Below are positions 35,982-44,320 of a DNA stretch of 64,000 bases, piece by piece. A program made the translations under genes and the position numbers. The stretch is from contig NZ_JAQFWP010000003.1 of the NCBI RefSeq assembly GCF_027706745.1, forward strand, positions 149,618-213,617, written 5' to 3'. This DNA comes from Nocardiopsis suaedae (GTDB lineage: Bacteria > Actinomycetota > Actinomycetes > Streptosporangiales > Streptosporangiaceae). The stretch's first letter is position 1. Each line of letters begins with the position of its first letter. The notes beneath the pieces are model-generated. The model made no database searches. It was not told where the DNA came from and saw only the letters and a program-made list of their open reading frames with translations.

Positions 35982-37514
35982 ATGGCGACGTCACCCACAC
36001 CACCGACACCCACCCCGCCGACGACCGAACCCGAAGCGCCCCGCGCCGGTGCCCGCGCCTGGGCCGGGCTGGCCGTCCTGCTGCTTCCGGCACTGCTCGT
36101 CTCGATGGACATCTCGGTCCTGTTCGTGGCGGCGCCCGCGCTGGCCGCCGCCTTCGACCCCACCGCCGCCCAATGGGTGTGGATGATGGACGTCTACGGC
36201 TTCGTCATGGCGTCCCTGCTCATCGCCATGGGCGGGCTGGGCGACCGGATCGGCCGCAGGCGCCTGCTGCTGGCCGGGGGAGCCGCCTTCGGCGCGGCCT
36301 CGGCGCTGGTGGCCCTCGCCCCCACCGCCGAGCTGCTCATCGCCGGGCGCGTGCTGCTGGGCGTCGGCGCGGCGACGCTCGCCCCCTCCACGCTGGCCCT
36401 GATCCGCGGGCTCTTCGCGCACCCCGGACAGCGCCGCGCGGCGGTGGGCGCCTGGACGGCCGCCTTCAGCGGCGGCGCGGTGGCCGGGCCGGTCATCGGC
36501 GGCCTGCTGCTGGAGCACTTCTGGTGGGGCTCGGTCTTCCTGATCAACGTGCCCGTCATGGCGGTGCTGCTGATCGCGGCGCCGCTCCTGGGCCCCGAGT
36601 CCCGGGCGCCCGAGGGCGGGTCCTTCGACCTGCCGGGGGCGCTGCTGTGCCTGGCGGCACTGCTGGGCGCCGTCTTCGCGGTCAAGCACGCCGCCGAGCA
36701 CGGCCCGGACGCGGCCGCGGTGCTCGCCCTGGCCGGCGGCCTGGCCTGCGGGGCGCTGTTCGTGCTCCGCCAGCGGCGGGCCGCGCACCCGCTGATCGAC
36801 CTCGGCCTGTTCGGCAACCCCGCGTTCAGCGCCGCCGTCGCCGCCAACGGGTCGGTGTCCCTGGCCGCGGCCGGGATGGGGTTCCTCGCCTTCACCTACC
36901 TGCAGGTGGTGCAGGGTCTGAGCCCGTTCGCGGCGGCCCTGTGGGCGCTGCCCACCTTCCTCGGCACGGTCGCCGGGGTCGCGGCCGCGGGGGCGGCCAC
37001 CGCCCGGGTCTCCCGCGGGACGGTGATCGCCACGGGCCTGGCCGTCAGCGCGCTCGGGTTCGCCGGGATCGGGACGGTGGGGCCCACCTCGCCGGTGCCG
37101 CTGTTCATCGGCTCCTACATCGTGGTCACCCTGGGCGCCGGGATGACGGCCGCCCTGGCCAACGACCTGGTCCTGGGCTCGGCTCCGCGCGAGCGCGCGG
37201 GGGCGGCGTCCGGGGTGTCGGAGACCGCCGTCGAACTGGGCAACGCGCTGGGGATCGCGGTCCTGGGCACCATCGCCGCCGCGGTGTACCGGGAGACCAT
37301 GCGCGGCGAGGCCTCGGCGGCCGCGGACGGGGCGGCCGGTCAGACGGTCGCCGCGGCCGCCGAGCAGGCGGCGGGAATGGGCGAGGCCGGCAGGGGCCTA
37401 CTCGACACCGCCTTCGCGGCGTTCACCGAGGGAATGAACGCCGCGGCCCTGACGGGGGCGGGCGTGATGGCGGCGGTTGCGGTGTTCGCGGCCCTCGCCC
37501 TGCGGGGGAGGTGA
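35982..37514 (+). CDS. MFS drug-efflux transporter (DHA2/EmrB-QacA type)
   Basis: 510 residues from an ATG seven bases after a good -10 box and with no ribosome site, so the mRNA is probably leaderless. About 14 transmembrane segments are visible. DHA2 motifs include the motif A loop GGLGDRIGRRRLLLAG near residue 85 and the antiporter motif C AFSGGAVAGPVIGGLLL near 163. DISVLFVAAPAL in helix 1 carries the acidic residue typical of QacA-like pumps. The pump is probably induced through the divergent TetR regulator; the exported compound is unknown. Confidence 0.92.
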   Translation: MATSPTPPTPTPPTTEPEAPRAGARAWAGLAVLLLPALLVSMDISVLFVAAPALAAAFDPTAAQWVWMMDVYGFVMASLLIAMGGLGDRIGRRRLLLAGGAAFGAASALVALAPTAELLIAGRVLLGVGAATLAPSTLALIRGLFAHPGQRRAAVGAWTAAFSGGAVAGPVIGGLLLEHFWWGSVFLINVPVMAVLLIAAPLLGPESRAPEGGSFDLPGALLCLAALLGAVFAVKHAAEHGPDAAAVLALAGGLACGALFVLRQRRAAHPLIDLGLFGNPAFSAAVAANGSVSLAAAGMGFLAFTYLQVVQGLSPFAAALWALPTFLGTVAGVAAAGAATARVSRGTVIATGLAVSALGFAGIGTVGPTSPVPLFIGSYIVVTLGAGMTAALANDLVLGSAPRERAGAASGVSETAVELGNALGIAVLGTIAAAVYRETMRGEASAAADGAAGQTVAAAAEQAAGMGEAGRGLLDTAFAAFTEGMNAAALTGAGVMAAVAVFAALALRGR

Positions 37515-37631
37515 GGCGCTTGCTCCTCAGGTAGCAATCCGGTTGGGCACCCGCGCACGATGTGCCCGGGCCCCCTGCTCCGCGAGGCTCGTCACGGCAA
37601 CCGACGACCGGAGCGGAGCAGGAGAGAAGCG

Positions 37632-39620
37632 ATGCCCCCCGTACCGACCCCCCGTACCCGCCCGGCGGCGAAGGGCCTGGCCGCCCTCGCCGCCGCGGCC
37701 CTTCTCGCGGCCGGGCCCGCCCCCACCGCCGCCGCCGCCGCCCCCGCCGGCACTGCCGTGGCCGCCACGACCGCCGCCCCCGAGCTCACCGCCGACGACG
37801 TCGACGCCTGGCTCGACGACGTGGTGCCGGAGTCGCTGGGCGAGGCCGGGATCCCCGGCGCGGCGGTCAGCGTCGTCGCCGACGGCGAACTCCTCACCGC
37901 CCGCGGCTACGGCGACGCCCGCACCGGGGCCGACGGCGGCCGGGCGGTCCCGGTCGACCCCGAGGAGACGCTCTTCCGGCCGGGGTCGGTCTCCAAGCTG
38001 TTCACCGCGACCGCCGTGATGCGGCTGGTCGAGGAGGGAGAGGCGGACCTGGACGCCGACGTTCGGGAGTACCTGGACTTCGACCTGCCCACCCGGTTCG
38101 ACGAACCGGTCACCCTGCGCCACCTGCTCTCGCACACCGCCGGCTTCGAGGACCGGTTCGCCGGGATGATGCTCCCCGAGGGCCGGGAGCCCGACCTGCG
38201 CGCCTACCTGTCCACCGACCCTCCCGAGCAGGTCTATGAGCCCGGCACGGTGCCCTCCTACTCCAACTACGGCAACGCCCTGGCCGGCTACGTCGTGGAG
38301 AACGTCAGCGGCACCGCCTTCGAGGACTACGTCGCCGAGGAGGTCCTGGAACCGCTGGGCATGGACTCCTCCACCTTCGCGCAGCCCCTCCCGGGCGCGC
38401 TCGAAGAGCGCATGGCGGGCGGATACGCCGACGCATCGGCTCCGGCGGAGCCCTTCGAGACGATCGCCGACGTGCCCGCGGGCGGGATGACCACCTCGGC
38501 GACCGACATGGCGCGGTTCATGCTCGCGCAGCTGGACGCGCTGGAGCCGGGCCGCAACGTTCTGGAGCCGCGGACGCTGGAGCTCATGCAGGCTCCGGCG
38601 CTGGACGAGGCGTCTCTGGGCACCCTGGCCGAAGGGCCGCGCATGTCCCTGGGCTTCTTCGAGGAGGACCGCAACGGCCGCCGCGTCCTCGGGCACGGCG
38701 GCGACACCGCCGTCTTCCATTCGCACCTGACGCTCTACCCCGACGACGGCGTGGGCCTCTTCATCGCCCTCAACGGCGGGGACGCCCTCACCTCCATGGA
38801 GGTGCGCGACGCGGTCCGGTCCGGCTTCGCCGACCGCTATCTCCCGGCCGAGGACGCGCAGGAGGCCTCCGTCGAGCCGACCGCCGCCGAGCACGCACAG
38901 ATGGCGGCGGGTACCTATGAGACGTCGCAGGTCCCGCACAGCACCTTCATGAACGCCATGAGCCCGCTGGGCGCGCAGACCCGCATCACCGCCCGGGAGG
39001 ACGGTACCGTCCTGCTCACCCCGAGCCCGGACACCATGACCCCCGTGGCCTATGAGGAGGTCGCCCCGTGGGTGTGGCAGGAGGTCGACGGGCAGCGCAG
39101 GATCGCCATGCGCGTAGAGGACGGCCGTGTGCGGGCGATCGGCTACAACAGCGCCTTCACCCTGCTGCCGGTCGCGGCCCACCGGGACTCCGCGCTCACG
39201 CTTCCGGTGCTGGCGGCCTCGGCGGCCGTCCTCCTCGCCGCCGCGGTGTCCTGGCCGGTCGGCGCGGTGCTGCGGCGCCGCTCCGGGCGGCCCTCCCGGG
39301 CCCGTGCCGGGCGCCCGGCACGGGTGGCGACCCGGGTGGGCACCGTGGGCGCGCTGGTCGCCCTCGGTGGCTGGACGGCGGCTTTCCTGCAGGTCATGGC
39401 GTTCGCTCCGATGGCGCAGGACACGCTGAAGGCGGTCCTTGCGGCGCAGCTCATCGGCGTCGCGGGCATCGTCCCCGCGGCGGTCGTCGTCGTCGACGAC
39501 GTCCGCCACAGAGCCGGGTGGAGGCGGTACCTGGGCAGCGCCCTCGTGCTGCTCGCCCTGGCCGGGACCGCCTTCTTCGCGGCCGCCCACAGCATGCTCT
39601 CCTTCGACCTGACCTACTGA
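37632..39620 (+). CDS. secreted/membrane-anchored serine hydrolase (class C beta-lactamase fold)
   Basis: 662 residues from an ATG preceded by AGGAGAGAAG. A signal peptide (about 1-36) is followed by a beta-lactamase-fold domain with nucleophile motif SVSK near residue 119, YSN near 210 and HGG near 355, as in class C-like esterases, DD-peptidases and EstB. The C-terminal part from about residue 515 holds four predicted transmembrane helices (PVLAASAAVLLAAAVSW, and two further pairs), so the enzyme faces outward. The family covers many peptidases and esterases; beta-lactam resistance is not implied. It precedes a two-component system by 23 bp. Confidence 0.9.
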   Translation: MPPVPTPRTRPAAKGLAALAAAALLAAGPAPTAAAAAPAGTAVAATTAAPELTADDVDAWLDDVVPESLGEAGIPGAAVSVVADGELLTARGYGDARTGADGGRAVPVDPEETLFRPGSVSKLFTATAVMRLVEEGEADLDADVREYLDFDLPTRFDEPVTLRHLLSHTAGFEDRFAGMMLPEGREPDLRAYLSTDPPEQVYEPGTVPSYSNYGNALAGYVVENVSGTAFEDYVAEEVLEPLGMDSSTFAQPLPGALEERMAGGYADASAPAEPFETIADVPAGGMTTSATDMARFMLAQLDALEPGRNVLEPRTLELMQAPALDEASLGTLAEGPRMSLGFFEEDRNGRRVLGHGGDTAVFHSHLTLYPDDGVGLFIALNGGDALTSMEVRDAVRSGFADRYLPAEDAQEASVEPTAAEHAQMAAGTYETSQVPHSTFMNAMSPLGAQTRITAREDGTVLLTPSPDTMTPVAYEEVAPWVWQEVDGQRRIAMRVEDGRVRAIGYNSAFTLLPVAAHRDSALTLPVLAASAAVLLAAAVSWPVGAVLRRRSGRPSRARAGRPARVATRVGTVGALVALGGWTAAFLQVMAFAPMAQDTLKAVLAAQLIGVAGIVPAAVVVVDDVRHRAGWRRYLGSALVLLALAGTAFFAAAHSMLSFDLTY

Positions 39621-39643
39621 CAGGACTCGGACGACGACACGGC

Positions 39644-40984
39644 ATGATGCCCCCCGTGACCGAAGCGCCCCCCGCTCCCCGCCCCCGCGCCTTCGTCCTC
39701 GCGGACGACGGGCTCGACCGCCTCGGGCTGCGGACGTCCTTCTCCCGTGACTGCGCCCTGGCCGTCGCGATGGCGGCCGTCTCCACCGGACTGCTCTGGG
39801 TCTTCTCCGGCGTGCTGGAGAGCCGGGAGGGCGTCCGCCTCCCCCCGTCGGCCACGGCCCTGCTCGCGCTCCTGGTGTACGGCCAGTCCCTCATGCTGTG
39901 CCTGCGGCGCATGCGCCCGGTCCTGTGCGTGGGCGTGGTGGCGTTCACGCACGTGGGGGTCATGGCCCTGATGCCCCCGCACGTGACCGCCCAGGGGCTC
40001 GCCCCGTTCATCGCCGCCTATACCTGCGGCGCCCACCTCCCCGCCCGCCGTGCGGTCAGGGTCGTCGCCACCGTGACCGCGGCCACGGCACTGGCCGGGA
40101 CCCTTGTCGCGGGGCGCCTCCTGGAGGCGCTGATCGGGGACCGGGCCGTCCCCGTCGCCTTCCCCAGGACCGCGGAGGGCCTCCCGGTCCTGGCGGCCGG
40201 CCTGCTCGCCGTGGCCGTCGCCATGTACGGGGCATCGGCGTTCGTCGGCTACGTCGTGGCGATCCGCCGCGACTACACCGAGCTGGTCCGCGTCCGGGCG
40301 GCCGAGGCGGTCCAGCGGCAGGAGGAGAAGGCGGCGAACGCGGTCATGGCCGAACGCGCGCGCATGGCCAGGGAACTGCACGACATCGCCGCCCACCACC
40401 TGTCGGGGATGGTGGTGCAGGCCGGTGCGGCCGAACGCCTGGTGGGCCGCGACGACCAGGCGGCGCGGGAGGCGGTCTCCTGGATCCGGACGCAGGGCAA
40501 GGAGACGCTGGACGGCCTGCGCCTGGCCGTGGGTGCGCTGCGCGATCCGGGGGAGGAGGCGCCGTCGGAGGCGGGGGCGCCCGTTCCCGGGGCGGACGCC
40601 GTCGAGCGGCTCGTCCGGGCCGAGCGCGCCCTGGGGGCACGGGTCGGCTTCGCCGTCGAGGGCGAACGCCGCGAACTGCCTCCGGTCGCCGATGTGACCG
40701 TCTACCGGGTGGCTCAGGAGGCGCTCGCCAACGCGCGGGACCACGCGCCCGGCGCGCGTGTGGACGTCCTGCTGCACTACACCGGGGCACGGGTCGTGGT
40801 CCAGGTGGAGAACGCCGAGCCGGAGCCGCGCGGCCGGTGCCGGGGCCCTGGAGGGCCGCAGGGCGCACCGCGAGGGCTGGGACTGATCGGAATGAGGGAG
40901 CGGGCGCAGGTGGTCGGGGGCGTGCTGGAGGCCGGTCCGCCGCCGGGCGGCGGCTGGCGCGTGCGGTTGGAGGTGCCGCGGTGA
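39644..40984 (+). CDS. NarL-type two-component sensor histidine kinase
   Basis: 446 residues; ATG 39644 taken, though GTG 39656 is possible and no strong ribosome site is seen. The N-terminal 200 residues hold about five to six transmembrane helices with no large sensing loop. The HisKA_3 dimerisation motif RELHDIAAHHLSG has the phospho-acceptor His near residue 246, and the HATPase domain shows VAQEALANARDHA (N-box) and GLGLIGMRERA. The response regulator gene overlaps its stop (GTGA), so the two form one system. The stimulus is unknown; it follows the serine hydrolase gene and may regulate it. Confidence 0.9.
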   Translation: MMPPVTEAPPAPRPRAFVLADDGLDRLGLRTSFSRDCALAVAMAAVSTGLLWVFSGVLESREGVRLPPSATALLALLVYGQSLMLCLRRMRPVLCVGVVAFTHVGVMALMPPHVTAQGLAPFIAAYTCGAHLPARRAVRVVATVTAATALAGTLVAGRLLEALIGDRAVPVAFPRTAEGLPVLAAGLLAVAVAMYGASAFVGYVVAIRRDYTELVRVRAAEAVQRQEEKAANAVMAERARMARELHDIAAHHLSGMVVQAGAAERLVGRDDQAAREAVSWIRTQGKETLDGLRLAVGALRDPGEEAPSEAGAPVPGADAVERLVRAERALGARVGFAVEGERRELPPVADVTVYRVAQEALANARDHAPGARVDVLLHYTGARVVVQVENAEPEPRGRCRGPGGPQGAPRGLGLIGMRERAQVVGGVLEAGPPPGGGWRVRLEVPR

Positions 40985-41634
40985 TCAGGGTGCTGCTGGT
41001 GGACGATCAGAAGGTGGTCCGGGCCGGGTTCCGTGTGATCCTGGACCTGGCCGAGGGCATCGAGGTGGTCGGCGAGTGCGGCGACGGTCCGGAGGCCGTC
41101 CGGCAGGCCGCGCTGCTTCGGCCGGACGTGGTCTGCATGGACGTGCGCATGCCGGGCGGGGACGGCCTGGCGGCCACCCGCGAGATCCTCGCCGCCGCTC
41201 CGGAGGATCCCCCCGAGGTCCTCATCGTCACCACATTCGACCTGGACGAGTACGTCTTCGGCGCGCTGGAGGCGGGCGCCGCCGGTTTCGTCCTCAAGGA
41301 CACCGACCCCGACGACCTGGTCGAGGCGGTGCGCGGACTGGCCGACGGCTACGGCCTGGTGGACCAGGCGGTCACCCGCCGGGTGATGGCCGAGTTCGCC
41401 CGCCGCCGCGCCCCCGCGTCCCCGGAGGCGGGGGCGGCGGCCCTGCTCACCGTGCGCGAGACCGAGATCGTGCGCCTGCTCGCCCAGGGCATGTCCAACG
41501 CCGAGATCGGCGGGGAGCTGTTCATCGAGACCACCACGGTCAAGTCGCACCTGGGCCGGGCCATGTCCAAGATCGGTACCCGGGACCGGGTGCAGACGGT
41601 GGTCTGGGCCTACAAGAACGGGGTGGCACGGTGA
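40981..41634 (+). CDS. NarL/FixJ-type response regulator
   Basis: 217 residues from a GTG overlapping the kinase stop. The receiver domain has LLVDDQ at the N-terminus, the phospho-acceptor in VVCMDVRMPGGDG near residue 53, and the LKDTDP lysine. A GerE-type HTH ends the protein (LTVRETEIVRLLAQGMSNAE, then TTVKSHLGRAMSKIG). It is the partner of the upstream sensor kinase. It has close sequence similarity with the second regulator of the window at 49532. Confidence 0.94.
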   Translation: MIRVLLVDDQKVVRAGFRVILDLAEGIEVVGECGDGPEAVRQAALLRPDVVCMDVRMPGGDGLAATREILAAAPEDPPEVLIVTTFDLDEYVFGALEAGAAGFVLKDTDPDDLVEAVRGLADGYGLVDQAVTRRVMAEFARRRAPASPEAGAAALLTVRETEIVRLLAQGMSNAEIGGELFIETTTVKSHLGRAMSKIGTRDRVQTVVWAYKNGVAR

Positions 41635-41746
41635 CGCCGCCGGAGGCCGCGCCGTTCCACCCTCCGATCCCGGACCGACGTCCCTGGACCGCCGGGACGG
41701 CGCGGCGTTCGCTGGAGTGGACGGACACAGCCGCGAAGGGGGCGCC

Positions 41747-42256
41747 ATGACCGTTCTGGTGGGCTACTCGACGGAGCACGGGTCCACCCGGGAGATCGCG
41801 CAGCGGATCGGATCGGTGCTGGGGAAGGCCGGGATCGGTGCCGAGGTGCTCTCGCTCGCGGCCGTCGACGGCGTGGGCGGATACGACGCATTCGTGGTCG
41901 GCAGCGCAGTGCACGGCCAGAAGTGGCTGGACCCGGCCCGGGACTTCGTCCGCCGCACCATCGCCGATCCCGGCTCACGGCCCGTGTGGCTCTTCAGCGT
42001 GGGCACGCCGACCGCCCTGGGCAAGCCGTGGCGGAGACTGATGAGCTCTGAGCTTCCCGCGATCGAGGCGGACCTCGCGGTGCCGTTCCCTGCTCGCGGG
42101 CACCGGCTGTTCTCCGGGGTGATCAGGCCCGATCACCTGCCCCGGGGCGGACGGTGGCTCTTCCGGCTGCTGGGCGGCAGGTACGGCGACCACCGCGACT
42201 GGGCGGCGATCGACGAGTGGGCCGGAAGCATCGCGGAGGCGCTGGCGCGCCGCTGA
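41747..42256 (+). CDS. flavodoxin-domain protein (HemG-like)
   Basis: 169 residues from an ATG with GAAGGGGG upstream. The first FMN loop is YSTEHGSTREIAQRIG (about 7-22), followed by AAVDGVGGYDAFVVGSAVHG and a WLFSVGT loop, matching flavodoxin_5/HemG-like proteins. HemG in enterobacteria oxidises protoporphyrinogen with menaquinone, but most actinobacterial members are only annotated as flavodoxin-domain proteins, so function is open. It follows the response regulator by 112 bp and is probably independent. Confidence 0.85.
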   Translation: MTVLVGYSTEHGSTREIAQRIGSVLGKAGIGAEVLSLAAVDGVGGYDAFVVGSAVHGQKWLDPARDFVRRTIADPGSRPVWLFSVGTPTALGKPWRRLMSSELPAIEADLAVPFPARGHRLFSGVIRPDHLPRGGRWLFRLLGGRYGDHRDWAAIDEWAGSIAEALARR

Positions 42257-42300
42257 CCCCGGTGCGGGCGGAGCCCAGGAGGCCCCGCCCTCCCGGACTC

Positions 42301-43452
42301 CTACTTCAGCAGCTGGCGGGCCATCACCATGCGCTGGATCTGGTTGGTGCCCTCGTAGATCTGGGTGATCTTCGCGTCCCGCATCATGCGCTCGACCGGG
42401 AAGTCCTTCACGTACCCGGCGCCGCCCAGGAGCTGGACGGCGTCGGTGGTGATCTCCATGGCCGCGTCGGAGGCCTGGCACTTGGCCGCCGCGCCGAAGA
42501 ACGACAGGTCGGCGTCGCCCCGCTCGGACTTGGCCGCGGCCGCGTAGACCATCTGGCGGGCGCTCTCCAGCTTCATCGCCATGTCGGCCAGCATGAACTG
42601 CACGCCCTGGAACTCGGCGACGGCCTTGCCGAACTGCTTGCGCTCCTTGACGTAGGCCACGGCGGCGTCCAGCGCCCCCTGGGCGATGCCGACGGCCTGG
42701 GCGCCGATGGTCACCCGGGTGTGGTCCAGGGTGCGCAGGGCGATCTTGAGGCCCTCGCCGACCCCGCTCGCGCGGCGCTCGTCGGGGATGCGCACGTCGT
42801 CGAAGAACAGCTCGCGCGTGGGCGAGCCCTTGATGCCGAGCTTGCGCTCGGGCTCGCCCAGGCTGAACCCGGCGTCGTCCTCGTGCAGCACGAACGCGGT
42901 GACATTGCTGCCGCGCTTGCCCTCGGGGTCGGTCACCGCCATGACCGTGTAGTACTTGCTCACGCCGGCGTTGGTGATCCAGGACTTCTGGCCGTTGACC
43001 ACCCAGGAGTCGCCGTCCCGCACCGCCTGGGTGCGCATGCTCGCGGTGTCGGACCCGGCCTCGCGCTCGGACAGGCCGTAGGAGAACATCGCCTCCCCGC
43101 GCGCCACCTCCGGCAGGTAGCGTCTCTTGACCTCCTCCGAGGCGCCCAGGATGAGCGGCATGGTGCCGAGCTTGTTCACCGCCGGGATGAGCGAGGAGGA
43201 GCCGCAGGCGCGCGCGACCTCCTCGATCACGATGCACGTGGCCAGCGCGTCGGCGCCCACGCCCTCGTACTCCTCGGCGATGTGCGGGGCGTGGAAGTCG
43301 GTCGCGCGCAGCGCGTCGTAGGCCTCCTGGGGAAAGGCGCTGTTCTCGTCGGCCGCGGCGGCGTACGGCGCGATCTTGTCCTCGGCGACCGCGCGCACCG
43401 CGGCGCGCAGCTCCTCGTGCTCCTCGGCGGTGGTGAACAGATCGAAGCTCAT
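42301..43452 (-). CDS. acyl-CoA dehydrogenase
   Basis: 383 residues; the ATG at 43452 follows AGGAGGG. All parts of the short-chain acyl-CoA dehydrogenase fold are present: MFSYGLSEREAGSDTASM (FAD/substrate loop), WVVNGQKSWITNAGVS, RKQFGKAVAEFQGVQFMLADMA and the C-terminal catalytic base in IYEGTNQIQRMVMARQLL (Glu near residue 367). It oxidises acyl-CoA thioesters to the enoyl form. The exact chain-length or branched specificity is not predictable. It is divergent from a TetR regulator with a palindrome in between, which probably regulates it in response to an acyl-CoA. Confidence 0.94.
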   Translation of the reverse strand: MSFDLFTTAEEHEELRAAVRAVAEDKIAPYAAAADENSAFPQEAYDALRATDFHAPHIAEEYEGVGADALATCIVIEEVARACGSSSLIPAVNKLGTMPLILGASEEVKRRYLPEVARGEAMFSYGLSEREAGSDTASMRTQAVRDGDSWVVNGQKSWITNAGVSKYYTVMAVTDPEGKRGSNVTAFVLHEDDAGFSLGEPERKLGIKGSPTRELFFDDVRIPDERRASGVGEGLKIALRTLDHTRVTIGAQAVGIAQGALDAAVAYVKERKQFGKAVAEFQGVQFMLADMAMKLESARQMVYAAAAKSERGDADLSFFGAAAKCQASDAAMEITTDAVQLLGGAGYVKDFPVERMMRDAKITQIYEGTNQIQRMVMARQLLK

Positions 43453-43483
43453 CGGCCCTCCTGGCGGTGTGCGCGGCGTGTGT

Positions 43484-43496
43484 GGCACTGAGTGCC
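43484..43496. promoter_or_regulatory. palindromic operator between acyl-CoA dehydrogenase and tetR genes
   Basis: GGCACTGAGTGCC is a perfect 13-bp palindrome, in the 100-bp region between the divergent acyl-CoA dehydrogenase (start 43452) and TetR (start 43553) genes. It lies where a repressor could block both promoters and is the only strong dyad there. Confidence 0.5.
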
Positions 43497-43552
43497 CGAT
43501 ACTGGCATCACGTGACAGCGTACGTTATCGGTGAGGGGACGCGAGGAGGGGC

Positions 43553-44296
43553 ATGACCGGCAGAGCGGATGGCAGGGCGGATGAGAGGCACGCGGTGGTC
43601 GCGGCCGCGGTGCGGCTGTTCGAGCGCCGCGGCTACGACGCCACGACCATGGGGGACGTCGCCGAGGAGGCGGGGCTGAGCCGCCGCAGCCTCTTCCGGC
43701 GCTTCGGCACCAAGGAGGACATCCTCTTCGCCGAGCACGAGGACCTGCACGAGACGGTGCGGCGCTTCCTGGACGCCGCACCCGGCGACGACCCGGTCGC
43801 GACGGTCACCGCCGCCGCCCGCATGGTCTTCCAGGGGTACGCGGCCGCGCCGGACACCTCCGTGCGCCGGTTCCGCCTCGTGCGGGCCGTGCCGCGGCTG
43901 CGCGACCGGGAGATCGCCATGACCGCGCGCTACCAGTCGGCGTTCCGCCGCTACCTGGCGGGCGGCGAGCGCGACACCGAGCGCGCGCTCGCGGCCGAGG
44001 CGGTGGCGGCCTCGGTGATCGCCGCGCACAACCACGTGCTGCGGTCGTGGCTGCGCGAACCGGACCGGCCGGTGCCCTGGGACCGGTTCGACCGCGCGAT
44101 GGCGTTCGTCACCGAAGGGCTGGGCGACGTGCTGCGCGGGTCCCCCGGTGCGGGCGGCGTAGGCGGCTCGGGCGGCGAGGTCGTGGTCGCGGTCTACCCG
44201 CCCGGAACCGATCCCGACGAGGTCGCCCGCCGGGTGCGCCGGGCACTGGATCCGGGTGACCCTTCCGCTGCGATAGATTCGCGTGGGCGTATCTGA
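43553..44296 (+). CDS. TetR-family regulator
   Basis: 247 residues from an ATG preceded by GAGGAGGGG. The HTH at residues about 13-60 reads VVAAAVRLFERRGYDATTMG and AGLSRRSLFRRFGTKEDIL. The C-terminal helical domain is followed by an unusual 50-residue extension rich in Gly and charged residues (from about 198), not needed for the fold. It probably regulates the divergent acyl-CoA dehydrogenase. It ends 24 bp before prfC, with no terminator between, so prfC may be partly co-transcribed. Confidence 0.9.
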   Translation: MTGRADGRADERHAVVAAAVRLFERRGYDATTMGDVAEEAGLSRRSLFRRFGTKEDILFAEHEDLHETVRRFLDAAPGDDPVATVTAAARMVFQGYAAAPDTSVRRFRLVRAVPRLRDREIAMTARYQSAFRRYLAGGERDTERALAAEAVAASVIAAHNHVLRSWLREPDRPVPWDRFDRAMAFVTEGLGDVLRGSPGAGGVGGSGGEVVVAVYPPGTDPDEVARRVRRALDPGDPSAAIDSRGRI

Positions 44297-44320
44297 CCAG
44301 CGAAGAGGAAGGCGGGCGCG

